A stretch of 64,000 bases of DNA, taken from positions 62,001 through 126,000 of the forward strand of contig JAUHZO010000012.1 of NCBI GenBank assembly GCA_030425925.1. Reading direction: 5' to 3'. Of this stretch, positions 16,619 through 25,386 are shown piece by piece. The notes under the pieces were generated by a model that was not told the origin of the DNA, did not search any database, and saw nothing but the letters and a program-made list of their open reading frames with translations. The translations under genes were made by a program, and so were the position numbers. The first letter of the stretch is position 1. The number at the start of each line of letters is the position of its first letter. The stretch comes from Alphaproteobacteria bacterium. Lineage in GTDB: Bacteria; Pseudomonadota; Alphaproteobacteria; Rhodobacterales; Rhodobacteraceae.

Positions 16619-17869
16619 ATGCGGGTGCTGCTGGGCCTTCTGGCGATGGCGCTGTGCGGGCTGGCGATCTGGTGGCTGGCGCAGGGGCTGGCCCCGGTCA
16701 AGCAGGTGCGGCTGGCCGCGGGCGGGCAGGGTGGCGGCTACTGGCAGGTGGCCGAGCGCTACCGCACGATCCTGGCCCGCGACGGCATCACCCTGACCGT
16801 GATCGAAACCGCCGGATCGGTCGAGAACGTGCGGCACCTGAACGAGGGCAGCGCCGACGTGGCCCTGCTGCAAGGCGGGATCGCCGCGCCCGCCGGGACC
16901 GAGGCGCTGGCAGCGCTCTTTCCCGAACCGCTTCTGCTCTTTGCGCGCACCGATGCGAAGGTGCCGCGCAATCCCGGGGCCTGGCAGGGCCTTGCCATTG
17001 CTGCGGGCGCGCCCGGTTCGGGCACGCGCCACGCCGCCGACACCTTCTTTGCCGCCGCAGGCCACGCGCCGCGCGCCAACACCACCGTGTCGCAAAGCGG
17101 GGCGGCCGCGGCGCAGGCGCTGGTCGCGGGCGAGGTGGACATCGCGCTGTTCGTCGCCCCGCTTTCGGCGCCCTATCTGCAGCCGCTTTTCGACGATCCG
17201 GCGGTCACGCTGCTGCCGCTCGACTACCTCGCCGCGCTGATTTCGCGGATGCCGCAATCCGAACGCCGCGTGCTGCCCGCCGGTGCGGTCACGCTCGACC
17301 CGCCGGTGCCCGCCGCCGACATCGCGCTGGCCACGCTGACCGCGCGCCTGGTGGCGCGCGACACGCTGCACCCGTCGCTGGTCGACCGCCTTGTCGAGGC
17401 CGCGCGCGAGATACATGACCTGCGCGACCCGCTTGTGCGCGAGGGCGACTTTCCCACGCTCGACGGCCTCGGGATGCCGGTGAACGTCTATGCGCAGGAC
17501 CTGTTGCGCAACGGCACCTCTCCGCTGCAGGACTACCTGCCCTACTGGGTGGTGGCGCAGATCAACCGTTTCGCGATCCTGCTGGTGCCGGTCTTCCTGC
17601 TGCTCCTGCCGATCCTGCGCGCGCTGCCGGGGCTTTACCAGTGGCGCATGCGGGCGCGGGTGTTCCGCTACTATCAGGAGATCCGCGAGATCGACACGCG
17701 GCTTGCCAAGGCCTCGCGCGAGGAATTGCCGGAACTGGCCCGGCGGCTGGAGCAGATCGACCGCGAGCTGACCGAACTGCCGCTGCCCCTGCCGTATCGG
17801 GGCAATGCCTACACCGCCCGGATGCATCTGGACCTGTTGCGCCGACGCATCGAAACAAGCCTCGCCTGA
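16619..17869 (+). CDS. TAXI family TRAP-type solute-binding protein with membrane anchors
   Basis: A 416-residue protein with an N-terminal membrane segment (MRVLLGLLAMALCGLAIWWL), the TAXI-type binding fold (LAAGGQGGGYWQVAERY, ETAGSVENVRHLNEGSADVA) over about residues 30-290, a second hydrophobic helix at about 322-340 (FAILLVPVFLLLLPILRAL) and a charged, helical cytoplasmic tail. The C-terminal helix and tail are unusual for a free periplasmic binder and suggest a membrane-tethered form. No TRAP permease gene is adjacent. It begins 27 bases after the ABC ATPase gene. Confidence 0.8.
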   Translation: MRVLLGLLAMALCGLAIWWLAQGLAPVKQVRLAAGGQGGGYWQVAERYRTILARDGITLTVIETAGSVENVRHLNEGSADVALLQGGIAAPAGTEALAALFPEPLLLFARTDAKVPRNPGAWQGLAIAAGAPGSGTRHAADTFFAAAGHAPRANTTVSQSGAAAAQALVAGEVDIALFVAPLSAPYLQPLFDDPAVTLLPLDYLAALISRMPQSERRVLPAGAVTLDPPVPAADIALATLTARLVARDTLHPSLVDRLVEAAREIHDLRDPLVREGDFPTLDGLGMPVNVYAQDLLRNGTSPLQDYLPYWVVAQINRFAILLVPVFLLLLPILRALPGLYQWRMRARVFRYYQEIREIDTRLAKASREELPELARRLEQIDRELTELPLPLPYRGNAYTARMHLDLLRRRIETSLA

Positions 17870-17914
17870 CGAAAGGGGTGCGATGTCCAGCCTTGCCCGC
17901 GCTCCGTGGACGCC

Positions 17915-18820
17915 ATGAAACGCCTCTTGCGCGTCTTTGCCGGGCTGGTGCTGTGCCTGGCGCTGGTCGCCTGCGTGCAGCAGATGCGGCTGTCGGGGGC
18001 GTCCGACCTGCCTGCCGCGCGGGCGGACCTGCTGCGCGTCGCCAGCCTGAACGTGCATTACATCGTGCTCGGCCGCGAGACCGGCGATTGGGGCGTGGCC
18101 GACTGGGAAGGCCGCCGCGTCTCGCTGGATGGGGTGTTCAGGGCGCTGGAGGCCGATCTGGTGGCCTTCCAGGAGATGGAGAGCTTTGCCCGCGGCTCCG
18201 ACGGCTCCGTCAACCTGGCGCGCGACTGGCTCTTGGCGCGCAATCCCGGCTACCGCGCCGCGGCGAACGGGGATTGGCGGGCGTTCCCGTCGACCCAGCC
18301 GATCTTCTACCGTCCCGACAGGCTGCGGATGGTCGACCAGGGCTGGTTCTTCTTTTCCGAGACACCGGACGTCCTTTACGCCCGCACCTTCAACGGCTCC
18401 TGGCCCGCCTTTTGCTCCTGGGCAGAGTTCGAGGACGTGCAGGGGCGCAGGTTCCGCGTGGCCAACGTGCATTTCGACTTCTCCAGCCGATCCAACCGGC
18501 GACGGTCGGCGGAACTGGTGCGCGACCGGCTTGCGCCGGTGATCGAGGGCGGTCTGCCGGTGATCCTGCTGGGCGATCTGAACGCCGTGCAGGGGGCCTA
18601 CACGATGGAGGTGCTGGAAGCGGCGGGCCTGAGCTTTCCACGCGTGCCCTCCGCCACCTTCCATTTCGACCGCGGCCTGCACCTGGTCGGCGCGATCGAC
18701 CATGTGGGGCTGGGGCCGGGCGTGACGCTGGCGGGTGGACCTTACGTGGTGCAGCGGCAGTTCGCCGGCGACTGGCCCTCGGACCACCACCCGGTGGTGG
18801 CGGATGTGGTGGTGGAGTGA
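17915..18820 (+). CDS. Endonuclease/exonuclease/phosphatase family lipoprotein
   Basis: About 301 residues. The N-terminus has a lipobox (LALVAC, cysteine near residue 20), so it is probably exported and lipidated. The EEP fold follows: RVASLNVHY, the catalytic glutamate in LVAFQEME, VANVHFDF, LLGDLNAVQG and the final DHHPVVAD. This superfamily includes DNases, phosphodiesterases and sphingomyelinases; the substrate cannot be assigned. A GTG nine bases upstream (17906) is an alternative start; neither has a strong ribosome site. Confidence 0.8.
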   Translation: MKRLLRVFAGLVLCLALVACVQQMRLSGASDLPAARADLLRVASLNVHYIVLGRETGDWGVADWEGRRVSLDGVFRALEADLVAFQEMESFARGSDGSVNLARDWLLARNPGYRAAANGDWRAFPSTQPIFYRPDRLRMVDQGWFFFSETPDVLYARTFNGSWPAFCSWAEFEDVQGRRFRVANVHFDFSSRSNRRRSAELVRDRLAPVIEGGLPVILLGDLNAVQGAYTMEVLEAAGLSFPRVPSATFHFDRGLHLVGAIDHVGLGPGVTLAGGPYVVQRQFAGDWPSDHHPVVADVVVE

Positions 18821-18970
18821 GGGGCGGAAGGCAGCCTGCGGCCTTGACCCCGAGCCCTTGTGCACAATCCATGGACCATTCCTGACGCTTCCCGCATCTT
18901 TCTGGCCGGAAGGGGCTGAACTTGCGCCGTCCAGCCTCTACCATCCGGACAAACCCCTGAAAGGACGCCC

Positions 18971-20131
18971 ATGCCCGACCGCCTGACCCCCCGCGCCATC
19001 CTCGACACGCTGGTCGCCTTTCCCACCGTCAGCCGCGACACCAACCTGCCGCTGATCGACTGGGTGCAGGCCTATCTCGAAAGCCACGGCATCGAGGCCC
19101 GTCGCCATGTCAAGGCCGACGACCCGAGCAAGGCCGCGCTTTATGCCCATGTCGGCCCGCAGGTCGATGGCGGCGTTGTGCTGTCGGGCCATACCGACGT
19201 GGTGCCCACCGACGGGCAGGACTGGTCCACCGATCCCTTCACCGTGACCGAGAAGGACGGCAAGCTCTATGGCCGCGGCACCTGCGACATGAAGGGGTTC
19301 GACGCGCTGGCGATCTGGGCGCTGGTCGAGGCACAGCATCGCGGCGTGACCCGCCCGTTGCAGATCGCGCTGTCCTATGACGAAGAGGTGGGCTGTACCG
19401 GCGCGCCCGACCTGGTGGCCGCCATGGCGGACCTGCCGCGCGCCTCCGACGTGATCGTGGGCGAACCGACGATGCTGCGCGTCGTGACCGGGCACAAGGG
19501 CGGGCTGGGCTTCAACGTGCATGTGCACGGCTACGAGGTGCATTCCTCGCTGCTGCATACCGGGGTCAGCGCGATCATGTGGGGGGCCAAGCTGGTGGAC
19601 TGGACCAATCACCTCAACGACAGCCTGTCCGCCGCCCGGCCCGCGCCGATGGCCGCGCTTTTCGACCCGCCCTATACCAACGCCCATGTGGGCCAGATCT
19701 CGGGCGGGACCGCGCACAACATTGCCGCCAGGGACTGCACCTTTGGCGTCAGCTTCCGTGTCGTGCCGGGCGAGACGCTGGACCAGTGGCGCGCGCTCCT
19801 GTCGGACAAGGTCGCCGAACTGACCGCCGCCATGCAGCAGATCCGGCCCGAGGCCTGGATCGAAGTGGTCGAAGCCTCGGCGCTGCCGCCCTTTGCGCCC
19901 ACCGAGGACAACCGCGCCGAAGCGCTGGCCCGACAGCTGACCGGCGACAATTCCGACAATTTTGTCAGCTATGCCACCGAGGCCAGCCATTTCCAGTCCG
20001 GCGGCTATGACGTCGTGGTCTGCGGGCCGGGCAGCATCACCGTGGCGCATCAGCCCGACGAGTACCTGACGCTGGCGCAGTTCGCCGAGGGCCAGCGCTT
20101 CATGGAGCGGCTGCTGGAGACGCTGGCGTGA
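18971..20131 (+). CDS. argE: Acetylornithine deacetylase (ArgE type, M20 family)
   Basis: A 386-residue zinc hydrolase that releases acetate from N-acetylornithine in arginine synthesis or a related N-acyl amino acid. Metal ligands are visible: SGHTDVVP, RGTCDMKG, the E-E pair in YDEEVGCTGA, and the C-terminal histidine in ASHFQSGG with V-V-C-G-P-G-S. AAGGA precedes the ATG. Its stop overlaps the GTG of the following FAD oxidase gene (20128), so the two are coupled. That suggests a catabolic N-acyl amino acid role is as possible as arginine synthesis. Confidence 0.85.
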   Translation: MPDRLTPRAILDTLVAFPTVSRDTNLPLIDWVQAYLESHGIEARRHVKADDPSKAALYAHVGPQVDGGVVLSGHTDVVPTDGQDWSTDPFTVTEKDGKLYGRGTCDMKGFDALAIWALVEAQHRGVTRPLQIALSYDEEVGCTGAPDLVAAMADLPRASDVIVGEPTMLRVVTGHKGGLGFNVHVHGYEVHSSLLHTGVSAIMWGAKLVDWTNHLNDSLSAARPAPMAALFDPPYTNAHVGQISGGTAHNIAARDCTFGVSFRVVPGETLDQWRALLSDKVAELTAAMQQIRPEAWIEVVEASALPPFAPTEDNRAEALARQLTGDNSDNFVSYATEASHFQSGGYDVVVCGPGSITVAHQPDEYLTLAQFAEGQRFMERLLETLA

Positions 20132-21468
20132 TCTTTCCCTTCCGTGACGATGGCCCGCTGGAGCATGTCGGGCCGCTGCCCGAAAGCGCCGACCTTGTGG
20201 TGATCGGCGGCGGGGTGATCGGGGTGTGCACCGCGCTTTTCGCCGCCCGCAAGGGGCTGCGCGTGGCGCTGGTGGAAAAGGGCCGGGTCGCTGCCGAGCA
20301 ATCCAGCCGCAACTGGGGCTGGATCCGCGTGCAGGGGCGCGACCTGGCCGAGATCCCGGTGGCGCAGGAGGCGCAGGCGCTCTGGCGGGCGCTGGACGCG
20401 GAATGCGGCGGGCGGCTGGGCGTGGCGCAGGTGGGGGTGACCTACCTGGCCCGGACCGGGGACGAGATGGCCGGGTTCGACGGCTGGCTGCGGCAGGCGG
20501 GCCATCTGGGCGTCACGTCGCGCCTGCTGGACCGCGCCGAAACCGCGGCGCTGCTGGGCTGCGAGGGTCCGTGGCTGGGCGCGCTGCACACGCCGACCGA
20601 TCTCAAGGGCGAGCCCTGGGTCGCGGTGCCCGAACTGGCGCGGCTTGCGGTGTCCGAAGGCGTGACCATCGTGGAGCATTGCGCCGCGCGCTGTCTCGAA
20701 CAGCAGGGCCGGCGGGTGACGGCGGTGCTGACCGAACAGGGCCGCATCGCCTGCGACCAGGTGGTGCTGGCCGGCGGCGCATGGTCGGGGCTGTTCCTGC
20801 GCCGGCACGGGATCGACATTCCGCTTCTGTCGGTGCGCTCCACCGCGCTGGCCACCGGGCCGCTGCCGCAGGCGCTGTCCACGGCGGCGGTGGATGACGT
20901 GATGGCGATGCGGCCGCGCGCGGATGGCGGCTACACGCTGGCCCCGGCGGCTTATGCCGAGCTGTATCTGGGCCGCGACGCGCTGCGCCATGCATGGCGC
21001 TACCTGCCGCTGGCGCTGTCGGGCGAGTTCGACGTGCACCTGCGCGGCCCGGCCCCGGCGGGCTATCCGGACGCGCTCTCGACGCCGCGGGCCTGGACGG
21101 CAGGGGAGGAAAGTCCGTTCGAGCGCCTGCGCATCCTGAACCCGCCGCCCGATCCCGGCAAGGTGCCGGAACTCAAGCGCCGTTTTGCCGCGCTTTATCC
21201 GCAGATGGGCCGGGTGCCGATGCAGGCGGCCTGGGCGGGGATGATCGACGTGCTGCCCGACGTGGTCCCGGTGGTGGATCGCGCGGAGGCGGTGCCGGGG
21301 CTGATCGTGGTGACGGGGATGTGCGGGCACGGCTTTGGCGCGGGCCCGGGCTTTGGCCGCATCGCCGCCGACCTTGCGGCGGGTGCCGACCCGGGCGTGG
21401 ACCTGGAGCGCTTTCGGCTGTCGCGTTTTTCCGACGGCTCGGTCCTGCGCCGCGGGCCCAATCTCTGA
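20128..21468 (+). CDS. FAD-dependent amino acid/amine oxidoreductase (DAO family)
   Basis: A 446-residue flavoprotein: N-terminal dinucleotide motif VVIGGGVIGVCTA at about residues 24-36, the block EQSSRNWGWIRVQGRD, and the C-terminal FAD-contact motif GMCGHGFGAGPG. DAO-fold enzymes oxidise amino acids, amines or opine-like compounds; this one has a 17-residue lead before the Rossmann motif. GTG start inside the argE stop (GTGA) shows translational coupling with the deacetylase. The substrate is unknown. Confidence 0.85.
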   Translation: MIFPFRDDGPLEHVGPLPESADLVVIGGGVIGVCTALFAARKGLRVALVEKGRVAAEQSSRNWGWIRVQGRDLAEIPVAQEAQALWRALDAECGGRLGVAQVGVTYLARTGDEMAGFDGWLRQAGHLGVTSRLLDRAETAALLGCEGPWLGALHTPTDLKGEPWVAVPELARLAVSEGVTIVEHCAARCLEQQGRRVTAVLTEQGRIACDQVVLAGGAWSGLFLRRHGIDIPLLSVRSTALATGPLPQALSTAAVDDVMAMRPRADGGYTLAPAAYAELYLGRDALRHAWRYLPLALSGEFDVHLRGPAPAGYPDALSTPRAWTAGEESPFERLRILNPPPDPGKVPELKRRFAALYPQMGRVPMQAAWAGMIDVLPDVVPVVDRAEAVPGLIVVTGMCGHGFGAGPGFGRIAADLAAGADPGVDLERFRLSRFSDGSVLRRGPNL

Positions 21469-21561
21469 GCCCCGGGGCGGGTTGGGTCGGATGACCTACC
21501 CTACGGGGGACGGGGCGGGCCGTGCCCGGCGCGGAGAGGTCGTGCCGGCGGGGCCGTTGCC

Positions 21562-21632
21562 GGGGGGCGCTGCCCCCGTCCGCGCGGGGCGCGGACTCCC
21601 CCGGAGTATTTCGGGAAAGATGAAAGACGGGG
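21562..21632 (+). repeat. GC-rich dispersed repeat, copy A
   Basis: Order of parts: conserved GGGGGCGCTGCCCCC, inner stem GTCCGCG-CGGGG-CGCGGAC (21578-21596), then CCCCCGGAGTATT and a purine-rich tail. Matches copies at 30899-30954 and 55180-55269, with the inner stem changed in a pairing-preserving way. Located in the gap before the first M20 amidohydrolase gene. Confidence 0.75.
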
Positions 21633-21719
21633 CAGGGCGCGTGTCCGGCATGGGCGCGGCTCTCTTGCCCTGTGCGGCGGGGCGTGCCACGGTTGCGTCA
21701 GCGCTGCCCTGGAGGTTTC

Positions 21720-22886
21720 ATGCCCGTCCGCAACCGTATCGCCGAATTCCACGACGACCTGACCGCGTGGCGGCGTGATCTGCACGCCTTTCCCGAACTG
21801 CGTTTCGAGGAAACGCGCACCGCCGCCGCGGTAGCCCGGAAGCTGCGCGGTTTCGGCGTGGACGAGGTGCATGAGGGTGTGGGCAAAACCGGGGTCGTCG
21901 CGGTGATCCGCGGGCGGCAGACCGGATCCGGCCGCACGCTGGGCTTTCGCGCCGACATGGACGCGCTGCCGATCACCGAGTCGACGGGGGCGGCGCATGC
22001 CTCGCAGCATCCGGGTGTGATGCATGCCTGCGGGCATGACGGGCACACCACGATGCTGCTGGGCGCGATGCGTCACCTGGCCGAGACGCGCAATTTCGAC
22101 GGCACCGTCGTGGCGCTGTTCCAGCCCGCCGAAGAAGGTGGCGGCGGGGCGAAGGCGATGGTCGAGGACGGGGTGATGGACCGGTTCGGCATCGACGAGG
22201 TCTATGGCATGCACAACATGCCCGGGCTGCCGGCGGGCCAGTTCGCCATCCGACCCGGTCCGATGCTGGCGGCGGCCGACGCCTTCCGCATCACCGTGCA
22301 GGGCCGGGGCGGGCATGCGGCCAGGCCCGAGACATGTGTCGACACCAATCTGGCCGCCGCGCATGTGCTGGTGGCGCTGCAATCCATCGTGGCGCGCAAC
22401 ACCGATCCGCAGGCAGCGGTCGTGGTCTCGGTGGGCGGGCTGCGCTCGGACAGCGACGCGTACAACGTGATCCCCGACAAGGTGGTGCTGAAAGGCACGA
22501 CGCGGTTCCTGGATCCCGGTCTGCGGCCCTATGTCGAGCAGCGCATCGGCGAGGTGGCCGCGGCCACCGCGCAGGCCTACGGGGCCAGTGCGCGGCTGCG
22601 CTATGTCCCCGGCGTGCTGCCCACCGTCAACAGCGCCGAGCAGACCGAGATTGCCGCCCGCGCTGCCGAGGCGGTGGCGGGCCATGTCGACCGCGCCATC
22701 CCGCCGGTCATGGGCGGCGAGGATTTTTCCGACATGCTGGCGGTGCGTCCCGGCGCCTTCATCTTTGTCGGCAATGGCGACAGCGCCGGGCTGCATCACC
22801 CGGCTTACGATTTCAATGACGCGATCCTGCCGGCGGGGGCAAGCTGGTTCACCGAACTGGCCGAAACCCGCCTGGCGCTGGCCTGA
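21720..22886 (+). CDS. M20D-type amidohydrolase, first of tandem pair
   Basis: A 388-residue metal-dependent amidohydrolase of the hippurate hydrolase/aminoacylase type (M20D), which cleaves N-acyl or related amino acid amides. Seen motifs: DLHAFPEL, FRADMDALPI, VMHACGHDGHT (metal-binding C and H), PAEEGGGG (metal-binding E-E), and GGEDFSDML. Start at 21720 has GGAGG five bases upstream; the frame is open to 21672. It is followed after 31 bases by a close paralogue, so the pair arose by tandem duplication. Confidence 0.9.
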   Translation: MPVRNRIAEFHDDLTAWRRDLHAFPELRFEETRTAAAVARKLRGFGVDEVHEGVGKTGVVAVIRGRQTGSGRTLGFRADMDALPITESTGAAHASQHPGVMHACGHDGHTTMLLGAMRHLAETRNFDGTVVALFQPAEEGGGGAKAMVEDGVMDRFGIDEVYGMHNMPGLPAGQFAIRPGPMLAAADAFRITVQGRGGHAARPETCVDTNLAAAHVLVALQSIVARNTDPQAAVVVSVGGLRSDSDAYNVIPDKVVLKGTTRFLDPGLRPYVEQRIGEVAAATAQAYGASARLRYVPGVLPTVNSAEQTEIAARAAEAVAGHVDRAIPPVMGGEDFSDMLAVRPGAFIFVGNGDSAGLHHPAYDFNDAILPAGASWFTELAETRLALA

Positions 22887-22917
22887 CCGCCGGACGCGAT
22901 ACCTTCAGGAGACTTCC

Positions 22918-24081
22918 ATGCCCGTCAAGAACCGCTTTGCCGAATTGCAGGACGAGATCACGGCCTGGCGCCGTGACATCCACGCCCATCCCGAACTGCT
23001 GTTCGACACCCATCGCACCAGCGCGCTGGTGGCCGAGAAGCTGCGCGCCTTCGGCTGCGACGAGGTGGTCGAGGGCATCGGCCAGACCGGGGTCGTGGGG
23101 GTCATCAAGGGCCTCCAGTCGGGTTCGGGCAAGGTGGTGGGCCTGCGCGCCGACATGGACGCGCTGCCGATCGAGGAGCGGACCGGGCTGCCCTATGCCT
23201 CGCAGACGCCCGGCGCGATGCATGCCTGCGGCCATGACGGCCATACCGCGATGCTGCTGGGGGCGGCGCGCTACCTTTCGGAGACGCGCAATTTCGACGG
23301 CACCGTAGTGCTGATCTTCCAGCCCGCCGAAGAGGGCGGCGGCGGCGGGCGCGAGATGTGCGCCGACGGCATGATGGACCGCTGGGGCATCCAGGAGGTG
23401 TACGGCATGCACAACTGGCCGGGTCGTCCGGTGGGCAGCTTTGCCATCCGCCCCGGCGCGTTCTTTGCTGCCGCGGACCTCCTGACCATCGAGATCACCG
23501 GCAAGGGCGGGCATGCCGCCAAGCCGCACGAGACCGTGGATCCGACGATCTGCGCCGCGCAGCTGGTGAGCGCGCTGCAGACCATCGCCAGCCGCAATGC
23601 CGATCCGATCAGCCAGATCGTGGTGTCGATCACCTCGTTCGAGACCTCGTCGCATGCGTTCAACGTGATCCCGACCTCGGTCACGCTGCGTGGCACGGTG
23701 CGCACGCTCAGCCCGGAGAACCGCGACCTGGCCGAGGCGCGGATCAAGACGCTGGCCACCGCGCTGGCGCAGGGCTTCGGGGCCGAGGCGCGGGTGGATT
23801 ACAAGCGCAACTACCCGGTCATGGTGAACCACGACGCGCAGACAGAGTTTGCCGCTGCCGTGGCGGCCTCGGTCTCGGGCAGGTGTGACGAGGCCCCGCA
23901 GGTGATGGGGGGCGAGGATTTCGCCTTCATGCTGGAGGAACGGCCGGGGGCCTATATCCTGGTGGGCAACGGGGACACGGCGCATGTGCACCACCCGGAG
24001 TACAACTTCAATGACGAGGCGATCCCGGCGGGCTGTTCCTGGTGGGCCGAGATCGTGGAACAGCGGATGCCGCTGGGGTAA
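22918..24081 (+). CDS. M20D-type amidohydrolase, second of tandem pair
   Basis: A 387-residue paralogue of the preceding gene with the same start pattern (M-P-V-K-N-R-F-A-E) and the same motifs (DIHAHPEL, LRADMDALPI, AMHACGHDGHT, PAEEGGGGG, GGEDFAFML, HHPEYNFND). Differences cluster in the substrate-side segment (for example HNWPGRPVG against HNMPGLPAG), so the two may have different substrates. AGGAG precedes the ATG. Transcription probably ends at the hairpin 24085-24114. Confidence 0.9.
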   Translation: MPVKNRFAELQDEITAWRRDIHAHPELLFDTHRTSALVAEKLRAFGCDEVVEGIGQTGVVGVIKGLQSGSGKVVGLRADMDALPIEERTGLPYASQTPGAMHACGHDGHTAMLLGAARYLSETRNFDGTVVLIFQPAEEGGGGGREMCADGMMDRWGIQEVYGMHNWPGRPVGSFAIRPGAFFAAADLLTIEITGKGGHAAKPHETVDPTICAAQLVSALQTIASRNADPISQIVVSITSFETSSHAFNVIPTSVTLRGTVRTLSPENRDLAEARIKTLATALAQGFGAEARVDYKRNYPVMVNHDAQTEFAAAVAASVSGRCDEAPQVMGGEDFAFMLEERPGAYILVGNGDTAHVHHPEYNFNDEAIPAGCSWWAEIVEQRMPLG

Positions 24082-24084
24082 CCG

Positions 24085-24114
24085 CGCAGGGTGCGTGCAA
24101 ACACGCACCCTGCG
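24085..24114. terminator. Bidirectional terminator-like hairpin
   Basis: Perfect 13-bp stem 24085-24097 / 24102-24114 with loop CAAA, placed in the 38-base gap between the convergent M20 and rsgA genes. No T-run. Confidence 0.7.
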
Positions 24115-24119
24115 GGCTG

Positions 24120-25157
24120 TTACCGGCGCTGCTTTGACTTGGCGGCCATCACACCCCTGACCATCTTGCCAAAGGCCTTGTCGCGGGCGCGGGCCTCGGC
24201 CAGCGTGGCGTTGTTGTGGGCGTCTTCGCGTTGCAGTTTGCGCCAGCGTTCCAGACGCGCGGGATCGAGGCGGCCGTCCGCCAGGGCGGCCGCCACCGCG
24301 CATCCCGGCTCGGCCTCGTGGGCGCAGTCGCGAAAGCGGCAGTCCCGCGCCAGCGCCGCGATGTCCTCGAACACGGCACCGATGCCCTCTGCCGCGTCGG
24401 CCAGTTGCAGCTCGCGCATGCCCGGCGTGTCGATCAGCCAGCCGCCCGCGCCGGTCGGCACCAGTTCGCGCGCCGTGGTGGTGTGGCGCCCGCGCGCATC
24501 GTCTTCGCGGATGGCTTGCGTCGCACCCTCCGGCGCGGCGGTCAGGGCGTTGCGCAGGGTGGTCTTGCCCACGCCGGAACTGCCCACCAGCGCCAGCGTC
24601 TGCCCGTCGCGGCACCAGGGGTGCAGGCGGGCCACCTCGTCCGGGTCGGTGGCGTTCAGCGCCAGCGCCGTCACCAGCGGCGACAGGCGCTGCGCCGCCA
24701 TCAGGTCGTCGCGCGGGTCGATGGCCAGATCGGCCTTGGTCAGGATCACCAGCGGCAGCGCGCCGCTGGCGGTCACCATGGCCAGGTACCGCTCCAGCCG
24801 TGCGACGTTGAAATCGGCATTGCAGGAGGTGACGATGCCCACCGTGTCCACATTGGCGGCGATGCGCTGGGTTTCGGCCCGCGTGCCCGCGGCGCGGCGG
24901 GTCAGCTGGGTGTACGGGGCCAGCCGGCGCAGGGCGCGCGGGCCGTCGCAGAGCACCCAGTCCCCCACGGCATAGTGCCCTGCGGGCTCTGCAGGGATCA
25001 GCGAGAGCGGCCCGGAGGGCCCCAGCGACTCCAGCCGGTCGCGATGCACGGCGCTGAGCCGGGCGGGGGTGAGGCGGGTTTCGTCAGCCTCCAGCTGACG
25101 GGCGAAATGGGCCGACCAGCCAAGGCCGGCAAGAATCTGGTTTGTCAATTCAGTCAT
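24120..25157 (-). CDS. rsgA: Ribosome small subunit-dependent GTPase A
   Basis: RsgA (YjeQ) is a circularly permuted GTPase that checks late 30S subunit assembly. The 345 residues show the permuted order: G4 TKAD, then G1 GSSGVGKTT, then G3 DTPGMRE. The C-terminal zinc site follows as C-x4-C-x-H-x5-C (DCRFRDCAHEAEPGC). The N-terminal OB fold covers about residues 40-110. Start at 25157 (MTELTNQIL) is chosen by family pattern; the open frame runs to 25202 and the ribosome site is weak. Small stems at 25179-25196 lie in the leader. Confidence 0.93.
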   Translation of the reverse strand: MTELTNQILAGLGWSAHFARQLEADETRLTPARLSAVHRDRLESLGPSGPLSLIPAEPAGHYAVGDWVLCDGPRALRRLAPYTQLTRRAAGTRAETQRIAANVDTVGIVTSCNADFNVARLERYLAMVTASGALPLVILTKADLAIDPRDDLMAAQRLSPLVTALALNATDPDEVARLHPWCRDGQTLALVGSSGVGKTTLRNALTAAPEGATQAIREDDARGRHTTTARELVPTGAGGWLIDTPGMRELQLADAAEGIGAVFEDIAALARDCRFRDCAHEAEPGCAVAAALADGRLDPARLERWRKLQREDAHNNATLAEARARDKAFGKMVRGVMAAKSKQRR

Positions 25158-25386
25158 CCCGTTCGGACATGCGTCTGACACTGCCGCAGGGCAGTGCCGC
25201 AAAAGCGCGCGGGCGGCGTGGCCTCAGGCCGACGCGGCCCGGAGGGGGAAGGCAAGCTCCATGAGTCCTCCGTCCGGTTGGGGTGCAGGCAGGATAGGCG
25301 GGCCGGGTCCGCGCCGCAAGCGCGCTGGTCAATCCGACCGGGCATTGTTATGTCCGCGCCACATCCCGTCACGCCGGAGCGCCGCC

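Noticed and set aside
14465-18865. A 1466-codon open frame on the minus strand opposite the ABC ATPase, TAXI and nuclease-fold genes
   Set aside because: High GC content leaves antisense frames open. The product is low-complexity, rich in H, R, Q and G, and runs across several well-supported genes.
20128-24081. Argument for a horizontally acquired island around the deacetylase, oxidase and amidohydrolase genes
   Set aside because: No integrase, tRNA or composition break is visible, and codon use looks like the neighbours.
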